Origin: Lactobacillus sp. PV012
GTDB lineage: Bacteria > Bacillota > Bacilli > Lactobacillales > Lactobacillaceae
NCBI RefSeq assembly: GCF_014522325.1
Contig: NZ_CP041983.1
Location: forward strand, 1,459,860-1,523,859
DNA length: 64,000 bases
Direction: 5' to 3'
This document shows positions 9,464 through 17,748 of this stretch, piece by piece. How positions within the stretch are numbered: the first letter of the stretch is position 1; each line of letters starts with the position of its first letter. Under the pieces are notes generated by a model. It did not search any database. It had not been told where the DNA came from and worked only from the letters and a program-made list of their open reading frames with translations. Made by a program: the position numbers and the translations under genes.

Positions 9464-10214
9464 TTAATACCTCTTTTGCTAGTTCATCATACACTTTTGC
9501 TCCACGTGATTTAGGAGCATATTCTGTAATTGCCTCTCCATAACTTGGAGCTTCAGCAAGCTTTGTAATTCTAGGAATAATGGTCTGATAAACTTTTTCT
9601 CCAAAATATGATTGAACTTCTTTCACTACTTCAGCGCCTAAATTTGTTCGTGCATCCAGCATGGTCATTAATACACCTTCAACATCTAGGTTTTTATTAA
9701 AGTGCTTTTGAACTAAACGAATTGTATTTAAAAGCTGGCTTAACCCTTCCATAGCATAATATTCACTTTGAACTGGGATAAGAATTGAATCTGAAGCGGT
9801 AAAAGCATTGATTGATAATTGTCCTAATGAAGGTGGGCAATCAATAAAAATAAAATCATATTGATCATTTACTTCATCAATTCCTTGTTTTAATCTAGTT
9901 TCTCGTGCCATCATTGAGGTCAATTCCATTTCAGCACCTGCTAATTGAATTGTAGCTGGTACAATATCTAAGTTTTCAACTTCAGTATGATGAATAGTCG
10001 AAGCAATAGGCACTTCATCAATCAGAACATTATAGACATCTTGATCAACATCAGACTTTTCAATTCCAAGTCCAGATGTTGCATTCCCTTGTGGATCTGT
10101 ATCTACTACTAAGACCTTATAGCCATGCTTTGCTACACTAGCTCCTAAATTAATTGTAGTAGTGGTTTTCCCCACTCCACCTTTTTGGTTAGCAACAGAT
10201 ATAATTTGAGCCAT
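9441..10214 (-). CDS. parA: Chromosome-partitioning ATPase ParA (Soj)
   Basis: 257-residue Walker-type ATPase that works with ParB in origin segregation and control of replication initiation. It begins MAQIISVANQKGGVGKTTTTINL with the deviant Walker A containing the signature lysine, followed by VVDTDPQGNATSGLG and IDCPPSLGQLSINA. Length and order match chromosomal Soj proteins, not plasmid ParA, which would have an N-terminal DNA-binding extension. Its start overlaps the noc stop as TAATG and its end overlaps parB, so three partition proteins are translationally coupled. Confidence 0.96.
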   Translation of the reverse strand: MAQIISVANQKGGVGKTTTTINLGASVAKHGYKVLVVDTDPQGNATSGLGIEKSDVDQDVYNVLIDEVPIASTIHHTEVENLDIVPATIQLAGAEMELTSMMARETRLKQGIDEVNDQYDFIFIDCPPSLGQLSINAFTASDSILIPVQSEYYAMEGLSQLLNTIRLVQKHFNKNLDVEGVLMTMLDARTNLGAEVVKEVQSYFGEKVYQTIIPRITKLAEAPSYGEAITEYAPKSRGAKVYDELAKEVLSAHGKEF

Positions 10215-11071
10215 TAGTCCTCCTGCTTTCTGAGCATTTCAATGGTAAGAGTATATGAATCTTGATTCTTATCTTCCTTATATTTAACTTCCATTCCTGA
10301 TTGTTTAGCCTTCTCAATTGCTTCTTTAAAAGTATTAATTTGTAACCTAAAGTCTTTAGGTGTACGCATCCGAACAGTTGGTTTTTTAACTTTTTTCTTT
10401 TTAACTTCTGGTTTTTCTTCTTCAGCTAAAAAGCCATCAATATCCTTTACTAAACGTTCAGTATCCTTAACATTCAAATGTTGCTCAATAATTATTTGAG
10501 CAGCTCTTTCTTGATCCGCTGGTGTTAATTTTAAAAGAGCTCGTCCATGACGTTGCGTTAAAGTCCTATTTACTAATAATTCTTGAATCTTAGGATCTAG
10601 TTTTAAAAGTCTTACCTTGTTAGCAATATAAGATTGACTTTTTCCCACTTGCTTAGCCAATTCTGTTTGCGTTAATTCATTTGATTGCATTAATTGAACA
10701 TAAGCTTGTGCTTCATCAATTGGATTCAAATCTTCTCTTTGAAGATTTTCAATCACAGCTAACGAAGCTACTTTTTCATCATCCATCTCTTCAACAATGG
10801 CCGAAATTTTATTCCAGCCTAGCGATTTTGCAGCCCGATAGCGTCGTTCTCCTGCAATAATTTCATACTCGTCATTCTTTTGTGGACGAGAACGTAAAAT
10901 GATTGGTTGGAGTAAACCTTGTTGTTCCAAAGTTTGTGCCAATTCTCCAATTGATTCCTCACTAAATGTTTTTCTTGGTTGATAAGGATTAGGAACTATT
11001 TTACTTAATTCAATTTCTTGAACTTGTTTTTCCTTAGGAACATCATTTTTTCGATTAAAGAATAATCCCAT
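10214..11071 (-). CDS. noc: Nucleoid occlusion protein Noc (ParB paralogue)
   Basis: 285-residue ParB-family CTPase that blocks division over the nucleoid. It has the ParB core: IVPNPYQPRKTF, GERRYRAAKSLGW, NLQREDLNPIDEA and helix-turn-helix TQTELAKQVGKSQSYIANKVRLL. The N-terminus MGLFFNRKN is a short hydrophobic and basic stretch like the membrane-binding amphipathic helix of Noc. The ATG at 11071 is preferred because GGAGGAAAGT precedes it directly; the GTG twelve bases upstream lies in that site. Position between rsmG and parA is the classic noc location. A second ParB is possible by homology alone, but gene order favours Noc. Confidence 0.92.
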   Translation of the reverse strand: MGLFFNRKNDVPKEKQVQEIELSKIVPNPYQPRKTFSEESIGELAQTLEQQGLLQPIILRSRPQKNDEYEIIAGERRYRAAKSLGWNKISAIVEEMDDEKVASLAVIENLQREDLNPIDEAQAYVQLMQSNELTQTELAKQVGKSQSYIANKVRLLKLDPKIQELLVNRTLTQRHGRALLKLTPADQERAAQIIIEQHLNVKDTERLVKDIDGFLAEEEKPEVKKKKVKKPTVRMRTPKDFRLQINTFKEAIEKAKQSGMEVKYKEDKNQDSYTLTIEMLRKQED

Positions 11072-11092
11072 ACTTTCCTCCACTTTATCTCA

Positions 11093-11812
11093 TTATAACG
11101 GCTTGCGAGCAGGCGTACCTGCTTGACGCGGGTATTTTTTAGGGGTTACTGCCACCTTTTTTATGACAATTAAAGTTCTTTCATCTGTACTATTTGGTAG
11201 CACCAACTCTTTTACTTCTTGAACTTCTCCACCTAAAATTTTAATCGCCTTTTTTGCATCATTTAATTCTTCTTGAGCTTTAGGACCCTTTAAAGCAATT
11301 AAATATCCATCTTTTTTCACTAACGGCAAACAATACTCACTCAATACGCTCATTCTTGCAACTGCACGACCAGTTACCAGATCAAATTTTTCACGTAAAG
11401 CTGGATTTTTTCCTGCATCTTCTGCTCGACTATGAACTAATGTAACGTTCTCCAATCCTAACTTTTCAATTAAAGCCTTTAAAAAGTTTAATCTCTTTCC
11501 TAAAGAATCAATGATCGTTACTTTTAAATCAGGTTGCAAAATTTTAATAGGTAAACTTGGAAATCCAGCTCCTGCACCTACATCACAAAGAGTTTTATTA
11601 CCTTCAAAAAGCTCCTTAAATTCTATTAAAGGAGTTACACTATCATAGAAGTGCTTACTGTATACTTCTTCTTTATCAGTAATTCGTGTTAAATTTACCT
11701 TTTCATTTGTTGCAATCAATTCTTCATAATATGTAGCAAATTGTTGTTTTTGTTTCTCAGTTAATTCAATTCCATTCTGAGCAAGATTTTTTGTAAAAAT
11801 TTCTGGATTCAT
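11093..11812 (-). CDS. rsmG: 16S rRNA (guanine-N7) methyltransferase RsmG
   Basis: 239-residue SAM-dependent enzyme that methylates G527 of 16S rRNA (formerly GidB). Seen: N-terminal helices with [31 protein letters not shown], the SAM-binding motif [17 protein letters not shown], and the later [14 protein letters not shown] segment. The ATG at 11812 is chosen because MNPEIF matches the family start and GGGTG lies just upstream; the longer frame begins in a hairpin leader. It is the first gene of the noc-parA-parB-ychF operon. Confidence 0.94.
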   Translation of the reverse strand: MNPEIFTKNLAQNGIELTEKQKQQFATYYEELIATNEKVNLTRITDKEEVYSKHFYDSVTPLIEFKELFEGNKTLCDVGAGAGFPSLPIKILQPDLKVTIIDSLGKRLNFLKALIEKLGLENVTLVHSRAEDAGKNPALREKFDLVTGRAVARMSVLSEYCLPLVKKDGYLIALKGPKAQEELNDAKKAIKILGGEVQEVKELVLPNSTDERTLIVIKKVAVTPKKYPRQAGTPARKPL

Positions 11813-11813
11813 T

Positions 11814-11839
11814 TTTTCACCCGTGAAACCTTGTTTCAC
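11814..11839 (-). promoter_or_regulatory. parS-like inverted repeats in the rsmG leader
   Basis: On the plus strand GTGAAAC (11823-11829), CTT, GTTTCAC (11833-11839) form a perfect 7-base inverted repeat, and TTTCAC-CC-GTGAAA overlaps it at 11815-11828. These are the half-sites of consensus parS (TGTTTCACGTGAAACA), but with two or three bases inserted or in reversed order. In RNA the repeat is a hairpin that ends a few bases before the rsmG ribosome binding site. It could be a decayed parS, a ParB/Noc autoregulatory site, or a translational hairpin. Confidence 0.4.
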
Positions 11840-11969
11840 ACCTATTTAATGTACCGCATTTTACGGTCATCGACAATATTAATTAAATAATTCTTCTTAT
11901 TTAATTATGTAGTATTTTTAAAAAAACGTCAAAAATCTCATTAAAAATTTCTTTTTTAAAATTCTAATC

Positions 11970-11975
11970 TATAAT
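11970..11975 (+). promoter_or_regulatory. -10 box upstream of cvpA
   Basis: TATAAT lies 26 bases before the cvpA-like start, in the divergent gap between it and rsmG. The -35 region is poor, so this is a modest call. Confidence 0.35.
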
Positions 11976-12000
11976 AGAGCAAAGAAAGGTTGTAGTTAGA

Positions 12001-12537
12001 ATGATCATTACTATTTTAGTGCTCTTATATCTTGGTTATGAAACCTATAGTGGCTATAAAATCGGATTTGCACAACGAATTATCAATATGATTTTTTCAG
12101 CAATTATCTTTGCGGCCGCAATTTTAGGACAAGATCCCCTAGGTAACTTGTTATACAGTAATTTTTCTGGAAACGTTGTTCCTACTTCTGGAAACATTAG
12201 CTTAGAACTAATGGCTTATAGATTTTTTGCTTTCATTGTTATTTGGCTTTTCGGAAAGTTAATTATTAAAACCATTCAAAGCTGGCTTTCTCGAAGAGAT
12301 CCTACTCGCAAAGGATTAGGGCCATTATTAGACCATGTATTAGGAGCTTTAGTTTCATTTATCGCTTCTTATTTCGTTGTCTATGTTGTTTTATCAATGT
12401 GTGCCATTTTTCAAAATCAGTGGTTTATCCAACAAACAATCGATGCACCATTTTTAAGATGGATCATTTATAGTACACCTGGTCTCTCTAATGGTGTTTT
12501 CAAAACGATCTTCGGAATTAGTCGAACTGTAGGCTAA
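12001..12537 (+). CDS. CvpA family membrane protein
   Basis: 178-residue integral membrane protein with about four hydrophobic segments (residues 1-10, 25-45, 70-90 and 115-140). The start MIITILVLLYLGYETYSGYKIGF and the length resemble the Firmicute CvpA family; the name comes from colicin V production in E. coli, and the function in lactobacilli is not established. It is transcribed alone, divergent from rsmG, and closes with a strong terminator. The ribosome binding site AAAGAAAGG is somewhat far from the ATG (11 bases). Confidence 0.75.
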   Translation: MIITILVLLYLGYETYSGYKIGFAQRIINMIFSAIIFAAAILGQDPLGNLLYSNFSGNVVPTSGNISLELMAYRFFAFIVIWLFGKLIIKTIQSWLSRRDPTRKGLGPLLDHVLGALVSFIASYFVVYVVLSMCAIFQNQWFIQQTIDAPFLRWIIYSTPGLSNGVFKTIFGISRTVG

Positions 12538-12540
12538 CGA

Positions 12541-12575
12541 AAAAGGTGTCTAGTTTAATGCTAGACACCTTTTTT
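12541..12575. terminator. Bidirectional terminator between cvpA and apbE
   Basis: GGTGTCTAG (12545-12553) and CTAGACACC (12561-12569) form a perfect nine-pair stem with a seven-base loop, flanked by A5 and T6. It serves the converging cvpA and apbE genes. Confidence 0.92.
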
Positions 12576-13491
12576 ATACTCCCACTCTTTTTATAGTGCG
12601 ATCTTTATAAATTATAATTGCTCCATAGCGACCTTTTTCACTATTTTGCCAATGATCTATCAAATCCGGGCAAAAAAACAATCGTTTACATTCTAACTCA
12701 GCTTGTATTGAATCTTTAGTAAAAGTAGTTACAGAAAAAAGGTTAGTTTCTAAAGGATAGCCTGTAGCTGGGTCAAGTAAATGATGGTAAACTTTCTCGC
12801 CCACTTGTAAAAAACGTTCATTTACGCCACTTGTTACTACTGAACATTCATTAACAGTAGCTAACGTAATATTTTTCCCTCGCTCTTTTTGCGGATCTTG
12901 GACTCCTACTAGCCAGCGTCCATCTTTTCTTTTAGGGGACTTATTTACAAACAAAATATTACCCCCTAAATTAATAATACCTGCTCTGACATCGTAAGCA
13001 TGCCACAAATCACAGATCCTATCAGCAATATAGCCTTTAGCAATTCCACCTAAATCTAGTTCCATCCCAGAAGCTCGCAAAAAAATACTTTCTGTTTCCT
13101 GATTAATTTCAATATTTTTTGGATTAGTTAATGCTAACTTTTCTCTAATAGTTTCCTTACTGGGTACATGGGCATCCTCAAAGCCAATGCGCCAACTATT
13201 AACGACAGGACCCATTAGAGCATTGAATCCATAATTTTTTTGACTCTCTAAAATAGCTATTTTTGCTAATACAAAACTTGGGTGAGAGATAGTAACTTGG
13301 TTTTTACCAGCTGCTTGATTAACTGCTATTATTTCTGAATAAGATCTATTTACTGTAAACAGATCTTCATAATGATCAATTAACTTGACAGTCTCAGCTA
13401 AGATTGACTCATATCTGCTTCCCCAGACTTTTAAGGTGATCTTTGTTCCTAAGGCATAGTGCGTTGTTGTTAGTACATCTAAATTAGTCAT
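12574..13491 (-). CDS. apbE: FAD:protein FMN transferase (ApbE family)
   Basis: 305-residue enzyme that attaches FMN from FAD to a Ser/Thr of target flavoproteins. Family motifs: the middle segment GMELDLGGIAKGYIADRI, GGNILFVNKSPKRKDGRWLVGVQDP, SVVTSGVNERF and HHLLDPATGYP. There is no signal peptide or lipobox, unlike the exported ApbE used for surface electron transfer, so it probably acts in the cytosol. It overlaps the phosphatase gene by eight bases (ATGACTAA) and ends the operon with two NAD(P)H:FMN reductases. Its substrate is not in the window: I see no FMN-binding domain protein or fumarate reductase. Confidence 0.9.
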   Translation of the reverse strand: MTNLDVLTTTHYALGTKITLKVWGSRYESILAETVKLIDHYEDLFTVNRSYSEIIAVNQAAGKNQVTISHPSFVLAKIAILESQKNYGFNALMGPVVNSWRIGFEDAHVPSKETIREKLALTNPKNIEINQETESIFLRASGMELDLGGIAKGYIADRICDLWHAYDVRAGIINLGGNILFVNKSPKRKDGRWLVGVQDPQKERGKNITLATVNECSVVTSGVNERFLQVGEKVYHHLLDPATGYPLETNLFSVTTFTKDSIQAELECKRLFFCPDLIDHWQNSEKGRYGAIIIYKDRTIKRVGV

Positions 13492-14275
13492 CAGCTAAGT
13501 AATTATTTCTTAAACTTTCTTCAATATCAGGAGTAATTTGGAGTGCAGTCCGAATATAATTTTGGATGCTTCCCCATCTTTCTTTCATCAAAAAAATCCC
13601 TGTATCCAAATATTCATTGGCAACACTACCCAAAGATCGAATAGCTGCTTGTAATTGGAAATTACCACCATTTGCAATTACCCTTTTAGTCATTTGAGCC
13701 CGGTAATCATCTAACATTAAATTTGAAAACAAATAGTCTTGTCGAATTATTTCTAAGTCTACTCCCAAAATAAATAGAAGATAAAATGTTACCAGTCCTG
13801 TTCGATCCTTGCCTTCAGAACAATGAAAAATAGTTGCTCCTGATTTATTTTCTGCTAAGGCTACTAAAACTTTATGAAAAGCTGCCTGAGCACCTTTATC
13901 TAGCACAGAACTCCGATATTGCAAACACATCTTTTTAAAGCCTGCATATTGATCTTCAGCATATTTAGAGCGCAACTGTGCTAACCGTTCTTCAACATCT
14001 GCATCCCCACGGGCATGAATAGGGATCACCAAATGTTTTGCAGCTAAAATTTTACTATCAGGTTCAGCTTTAACTTCTCTTAAAGACCGTAAGTCAATGA
14101 TTTGATTTACTCCATATTTCTCTAGAAAAGCTACATCACTTTGGGGCAGTTTGTATAATTTACCTGTTCTAATTAAACGTTGCTTTTTAATTCTTTGTCC
14201 AGATTGGGTAGAATAATTTCCTAAATCTCTCGCATTAGGAACTTTCTTTAGTGGTAAAATAAGCGGATCTATCAT
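13484..14275 (-). CDS. Tyrosine/dual-specificity protein phosphatase
   Basis: 263-residue phosphatase with the active-site loop HCSEGKDRTGLVTFYL, which supplies the nucleophilic Cys and the phosphate-binding Arg (C-x5-R). The N-terminal NARDLGNY and IDLRSLREV segments match bacterial LipA/IphP-like tyrosine phosphatases, which also remove phosphate from phosphoinositides. There is no export signal. It lies between the FMN reductase pair and apbE in an apparent four-gene operon. A second, broken member of the family lies at 36567-37336. The substrate is unknown. Confidence 0.88.
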   Translation of the reverse strand: MIDPLILPLKKVPNARDLGNYSTQSGQRIKKQRLIRTGKLYKLPQSDVAFLEKYGVNQIIDLRSLREVKAEPDSKILAAKHLVIPIHARGDADVEERLAQLRSKYAEDQYAGFKKMCLQYRSSVLDKGAQAAFHKVLVALAENKSGATIFHCSEGKDRTGLVTFYLLFILGVDLEIIRQDYLFSNLMLDDYRAQMTKRVIANGGNFQLQAAIRSLGSVANEYLDTGIFLMKERWGSIQNYIRTALQITPDIEESLRNNYLADD

Positions 14276-14283
14276 TTCTTTGC

Positions 14284-14834
14284 CTATTTTTTACTTTGAT
14301 CCACAAACTTAACAAAGTTAGAAAATGCTTGATCAATTTCTTTAATTGTATCTTGATCCACTAACTTACCAGTTTCTTTATCAAACTTATCAGCAACATG
14401 TCCAATTAAAACTTCATTACCTGGTAAAACATTGGCTGTTAAATCGGGAGAAAGTAAGATTTCACGCATATCCTCCTGGGCACGACTAGCACCTTGAATC
14501 CCATAAGAACCTCCTAAGACCATAACAGGTTTCATATAAAGAGCGCTTTTATCAAAATTACTTTTACCAAGCCATTCCATAGCATTTTTAAGTGGAGCAG
14601 TAATTCCATGATCATATTCAGGGGTGGAAATTATTACGCCATCTGCTTGACTAACTTTTTTCTAAAATTTAAAACAGCATCATTTTCACTAGCTCCATTC
14701 TTAAAACGAGGAAGATCATTAATTTCTAGAATTTCGATTTCTGCCTCATCTTTATAATGGTTAGCCATAAACTTTTCGATTAAACGATTAAAAGAAAAAT
14801 CTGCATTTGTTCCAACAATAGCTACTAATCTCAT
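14284..14834 (-). pseudogene. NAD(P)H-dependent FMN reductase, second tandem copy, frameshifted
   Basis: Two frames together give a complete flavodoxin-like reductase related to its upstream neighbour. The N-terminal piece (14634-14834) begins MRLVAIVGTNADFSFNRL and the C-terminal piece carries the GVIISTPEYDHG flavin-site segment and VLGGSYGIQGASRAQ. The frame is lost in AGAAAAAAGTT near 14657-14665: adding one A restores RKKVSQADGVII with no other defect. Every other part of the gene is intact, so it is a very recent mutation, a sequencing undercall or a slippage site. Start overlaps the upstream stop as TAATG. If intact it would be about 183 residues. Confidence 0.85.
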
Positions 14835-15388
14835 TATTTTCTCTCCTCTTTTCTAGAACTAACTGTATTATAAAATTCATCAAATTCTTCCAAGAAATAT
14901 TTCAAGAATTTAGCAGTTCCTTCTGGCAAATTACCATCTTTATCAAATTGTTGGTGTGATGCTCCCATCATAAACTCATCATTGTTAAAAACAATTGCAC
15001 CAATTCCTGGTGAAGCTAAAACATTTTTTAACCGCACTTGAGCGCGTGCTGATCCTTGAGGTTCTTTGGCTGCTCCAATAACTAATAGAGGCTTTTCTTT
15101 AAATGGATGTTCTGCTGAAGATAACCATTCCACTACACTTTTTAATGAAGACGGCACTGAATTTTGACTTTCAGCAGTTGAAATAATTACCGCATCCGCT
15201 TCATTAATCGCCTGTCCCATGTTTTTTAAATCTTCAGGTTCATCTACGCCCTCTTTAAACATAGGCATCGCTGCAGCTTCCATAATTTTAACATCATATT
15301 TATCATTAAAATTTTTCTTAATATATTCTAAAAGTTGAGTTTGATCAGAGTTAATTTCATTACTCCCTGCAATTGCAAGAACTTTCAT
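14834..15388 (-). CDS. NAD(P)H-dependent FMN reductase (flavodoxin-like fold)
   Basis: 184-residue flavoprotein of the FMN_red family. It begins MKVLAIAGSN, where GSN(E)INS is the FMN phosphate loop, and contains ADAVIISTAESQNSVPSSLKSVVEWLSS and LLVIGAAKEPQGSARAQ. In this family an STPEYN-type motif contacts the flavin; here it reads STAESQNS, so the Pro-Glu-Tyr is altered, whereas the neighbouring copy keeps STPEYDHG. The role may be supply of reduced flavin or quinone/azo-compound reduction. It is first in an operon with its paralogue, a phosphatase and apbE. Confidence 0.85.
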   Translation of the reverse strand: MKVLAIAGSNEINSDQTQLLEYIKKNFNDKYDVKIMEAAAMPMFKEGVDEPEDLKNMGQAINEADAVIISTAESQNSVPSSLKSVVEWLSSAEHPFKEKPLLVIGAAKEPQGSARAQVRLKNVLASPGIGAIVFNNDEFMMGASHQQFDKDGNLPEGTAKFLKYFLEEFDEFYNTVSSRKEERK

Positions 15389-15451
15389 TTAACTTTCTCC
15401 ATTTCTACTAAATTATTCTTTACTATTATACGATTTATTTTTTCTAGAACC

Positions 15452-15483
15452 AAAAAAGATACTAGTAGCCCTAGTATCTTTTT
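15452..15483 (-). terminator. Terminator after the TetR gene
   Basis: AAAAAAGATACTAG and CTAGTATCTTTTT form a long perfect stem with a five-base loop. It separates tetR from the FMN reductase operon on the same strand, so the latter has its own promoter in 15389-15451. Confidence 0.9.
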
Positions 15484-15486
15484 ACA

Positions 15487-16065
15487 TTATTTTCCAACTT
15501 TATCTAAGTGGAAACGGTCATTCTTCATTGAATCCTCTAATTGAGATTTTAAAACAATAACAATTTGATCTTCTGAAAAATTAGACATTTGATTTAATTG
15601 CAAAGTAGCTAATCCAGTTGCAGATACCCAATTAGAGATTAGGATATTATGAATTCTTTCGTCAGAAAAGTCCGTTTTCCCAAATTGTTCCTTAAATTTT
15701 TCTTTTCCTAATTCCATTAATGTTTGTGAAATTCTATCAGTACCAAAAGTATTATTTACAAACATTGCTTTAAATAAACCAACATGATCCTTTACAAAAT
15801 AAATATAAGAAAGATCTAAATCAATTAATGGTTCTCCTGTAAAGTGTTGTTGAAGAGTTCTGTTCTTTAATTCATCAGAAATTTTTGCTAATACTTGCTC
15901 TTGCAAGTCTGACATATTCGAGAATTCTAAATATATTGGTTGAGTAGAACAATGTGCTGCTTTAGCAATATTACGCGCCGTTAAGCTTTCTACACCCTCT
16001 CGAACAGCAAGCTTGTAAGCGGCATCCAAAATTTTCTTTTTATCTATTTCTTTTCGTCTAGCCAC
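15487..16065 (-). CDS. TetR/AcrR family transcriptional regulator
   Basis: 192-residue regulator. The N-terminal helix-turn-helix is clear: KKILDAAYKLAVREGVESLTARNIAKAAHCSTQPIYLEF. The C-terminal ligand domain is not recognisable by motif and the inducer is unknown. A terminator divides it from the downstream flavin-related operon, which it could still control in trans; the other neighbour is divergent pepD. An imperfect palindrome 30 bases upstream of its start is a possible self-operator. Confidence 0.9.
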   Translation of the reverse strand: MARRKEIDKKKILDAAYKLAVREGVESLTARNIAKAAHCSTQPIYLEFSNMSDLQEQVLAKISDELKNRTLQQHFTGEPLIDLDLSYIYFVKDHVGLFKAMFVNNTFGTDRISQTLMELGKEKFKEQFGKTDFSDERIHNILISNWVSATGLATLQLNQMSNFSEDQIVIVLKSQLEDSMKNDRFHLDKVGK

Positions 16066-16094
16066 TTTTTCATCCCCTATTCACTCTATACATT

Positions 16095-16129
16095 AAGTAG
16101 TTATCGATGTTATATAACGTTAGTTACTT
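16095..16129. promoter_or_regulatory. Candidate TetR operator upstream of tetR
   Basis: A 35-base imperfect palindrome with outer arms AAGTAGTTATCG and CGTTAGTTACTT and the perfect inner palindrome GTTATATAAC. Position between divergent tetR and pepD fits autorepression. Based on symmetry only. Confidence 0.35.
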
Positions 16130-16248
16130 TACATTATATATTAAATAACCAAAATGTCCAACCTCTTAGATAAAATTCTTCCAACTACTTAACCTATCCT
16201 TCAAAAAAATCTGTATTGTTCATTTTTTTCAATTTCTAAATCTAAAAC

Positions 16249-16257
16249 TGTTATAAT
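16249..16257 (+). promoter_or_regulatory. Extended -10 promoter of pepD
   Basis: TGTTATAAT (TGnTATAAT) about 48 bases before the pepD start. No strong -35. Confidence 0.45.
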
Positions 16258-16304
16258 TAATACACTATTAACGACCTAATGTATTTGTAAGAGAGGAATT
16301 TTAT

Positions 16305-17711
16305 ATGACACATCAACTTGGACGTTCTTCATGTACTTCTATTTTAATTGGAAAAAGTGCTACAACTGACGGAAGTGTAATTATCGGCCGCAATGAAGAT
16401 GCAAAAACTGCTTGGCCTAAACATTTAGCTTTTAACCAACATGAAATAATTGAAAACAATTTTTTTAAATCAAAAGACAATAAATTTGAGTTAACTTTAC
16501 CCCAAGAAAAATATGCTTATTCTTCTACCCCAGAGTGGACAGATAAATATGGTATTTTTGAAGAAGATGGAATCAACGAATTCCACGTAGCAATGAGTGC
16601 CACCGAAAGTGCCTATGCTAATGACCGAGTACAAGCTGCTGATCCATTTAATGAAAAAAGTGGGATTTTAGAAGAAGCAATGGTAACAGTAGTTTTACCT
16701 TATATCAAAACTGCTCGTGAAGGTGTAGAAAGACTGGGGAAAATCGTGCAAGAACATGGAGCAGCTGAAGCAGATGGAATTTTATTTGCTGACAAAAATG
16801 AAGCTTGGTACATGGAAATTGGTTCAGGGCATCACTATGTAGCCCAACGGATTCCTGATGACTCCTATGCCGTTGTGGCCAACCAACTCGCAATCGAAAA
16901 GGTTAATTTCCGTGATCCAGCTAACTTCATTACTTCGCCTGGCTTACAAGAATTTGTGAATCAAAATAATCTTTGGCCTCAAAACCAACCGTTTAATTTT
17001 CGGCTAATTTTTGGTACCCACGACGATAGTGATTTAACTTACAATACCCCTCGCATTTGGAGTGGGCAAAAACTTCTTACCCCTTCCCATGAACAAAGCC
17101 CTACCACTTTCAATCTTCCTTTTATTCAAAGACCAGACCATCCAATTGCCATTCAAGATGCGCAACGCGTGTTAAGCGATCATTATAACGGTAGTCAATA
17201 TGATTTAAGTAAAGCTAAAAATCCTGCTCGTTTTCGTCCTATTAGTATCGCTACAACGCAAGAATCTCATCTATTGCAACTTCGAAATGATGATATGTAC
17301 CACTGGTTAGCAATGGGAATTCCTTCTCAAAGTGTATATATTCCATTTTACCCACAAGGGACAAAAGTTCCTACCATGTTTAAGTACGGTAAGAAAGAAT
17401 TTACCACCAACTCTGCTTATTGGGTCTTTAAAGAGGCAAGTGTATTAGTAGATCGAAATTGGAGTAAGTATGGTAGTTTACTTACCAATACTCAAAAACA
17501 AACCAATGAGCAACTTGTCAAATTACGTTATGATACTGACAAAAAATTACACAAATTATCTCAACAAGAAGAAAAATTAAAGCTTATTAACACCGCTAAT
17601 CAGAAACTAGCAAACTGTGCAATAAAAAATTATCAACAATTAATCGCACAACTAATTACCTTACAAACTGAAGATTCTCCTTTAAAATTTAAAATTGATC
17701 CTAATTTATAA
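16305..17711 (+). CDS. pepD: C69 family dipeptidase (PepD type)
   Basis: 468-residue cytosolic dipeptidase of the Ntn-hydrolase superfamily, broad on dipeptides in lactobacilli. The likely nucleophile is Cys10 in SSCTSILIGK, followed by the family stretch TTDGSVIIGRNEDA; ADGILFADKNEAWYMEIGSGHHYVAQRIPDDSYAVVANQ is the second conserved block. In some members a short propeptide is removed to expose the Cys; nine residues here would fit. GAGAGG precedes the ATG by eight bases. It stands alone between promoters and a terminator. Confidence 0.92.
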   Translation: MTHQLGRSSCTSILIGKSATTDGSVIIGRNEDAKTAWPKHLAFNQHEIIENNFFKSKDNKFELTLPQEKYAYSSTPEWTDKYGIFEEDGINEFHVAMSATESAYANDRVQAADPFNEKSGILEEAMVTVVLPYIKTAREGVERLGKIVQEHGAAEADGILFADKNEAWYMEIGSGHHYVAQRIPDDSYAVVANQLAIEKVNFRDPANFITSPGLQEFVNQNNLWPQNQPFNFRLIFGTHDDSDLTYNTPRIWSGQKLLTPSHEQSPTTFNLPFIQRPDHPIAIQDAQRVLSDHYNGSQYDLSKAKNPARFRPISIATTQESHLLQLRNDDMYHWLAMGIPSQSVYIPFYPQGTKVPTMFKYGKKEFTTNSAYWVFKEASVLVDRNWSKYGSLLTNTQKQTNEQLVKLRYDTDKKLHKLSQQEEKLKLINTANQKLANCAIKNYQQLIAQLITLQTEDSPLKFKIDPNL

Positions 17712-17718
17712 AAAATTA

Positions 17719-17748
17719 AAAACGTAGCTTAAGAGCTGCGTTTTTTTG
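17719..17748. terminator. Bidirectional terminator after pepD and the HrtA-like gene
   Basis: ACGTAGCT-TAAG-AGCTGCGT stem (one G-T pair) with A and T7 runs. The stop codon of the opposing ABC ATPase gene (17729-17731) lies in the loop, so the last codons of that gene are part of the terminator. Confidence 0.88.

Noticed and set aside
11384..11400. TTTTTCACGTAAAGC parS-like sequence inside rsmG
   Set aside because: Matches only about ten of sixteen positions; chance expected.
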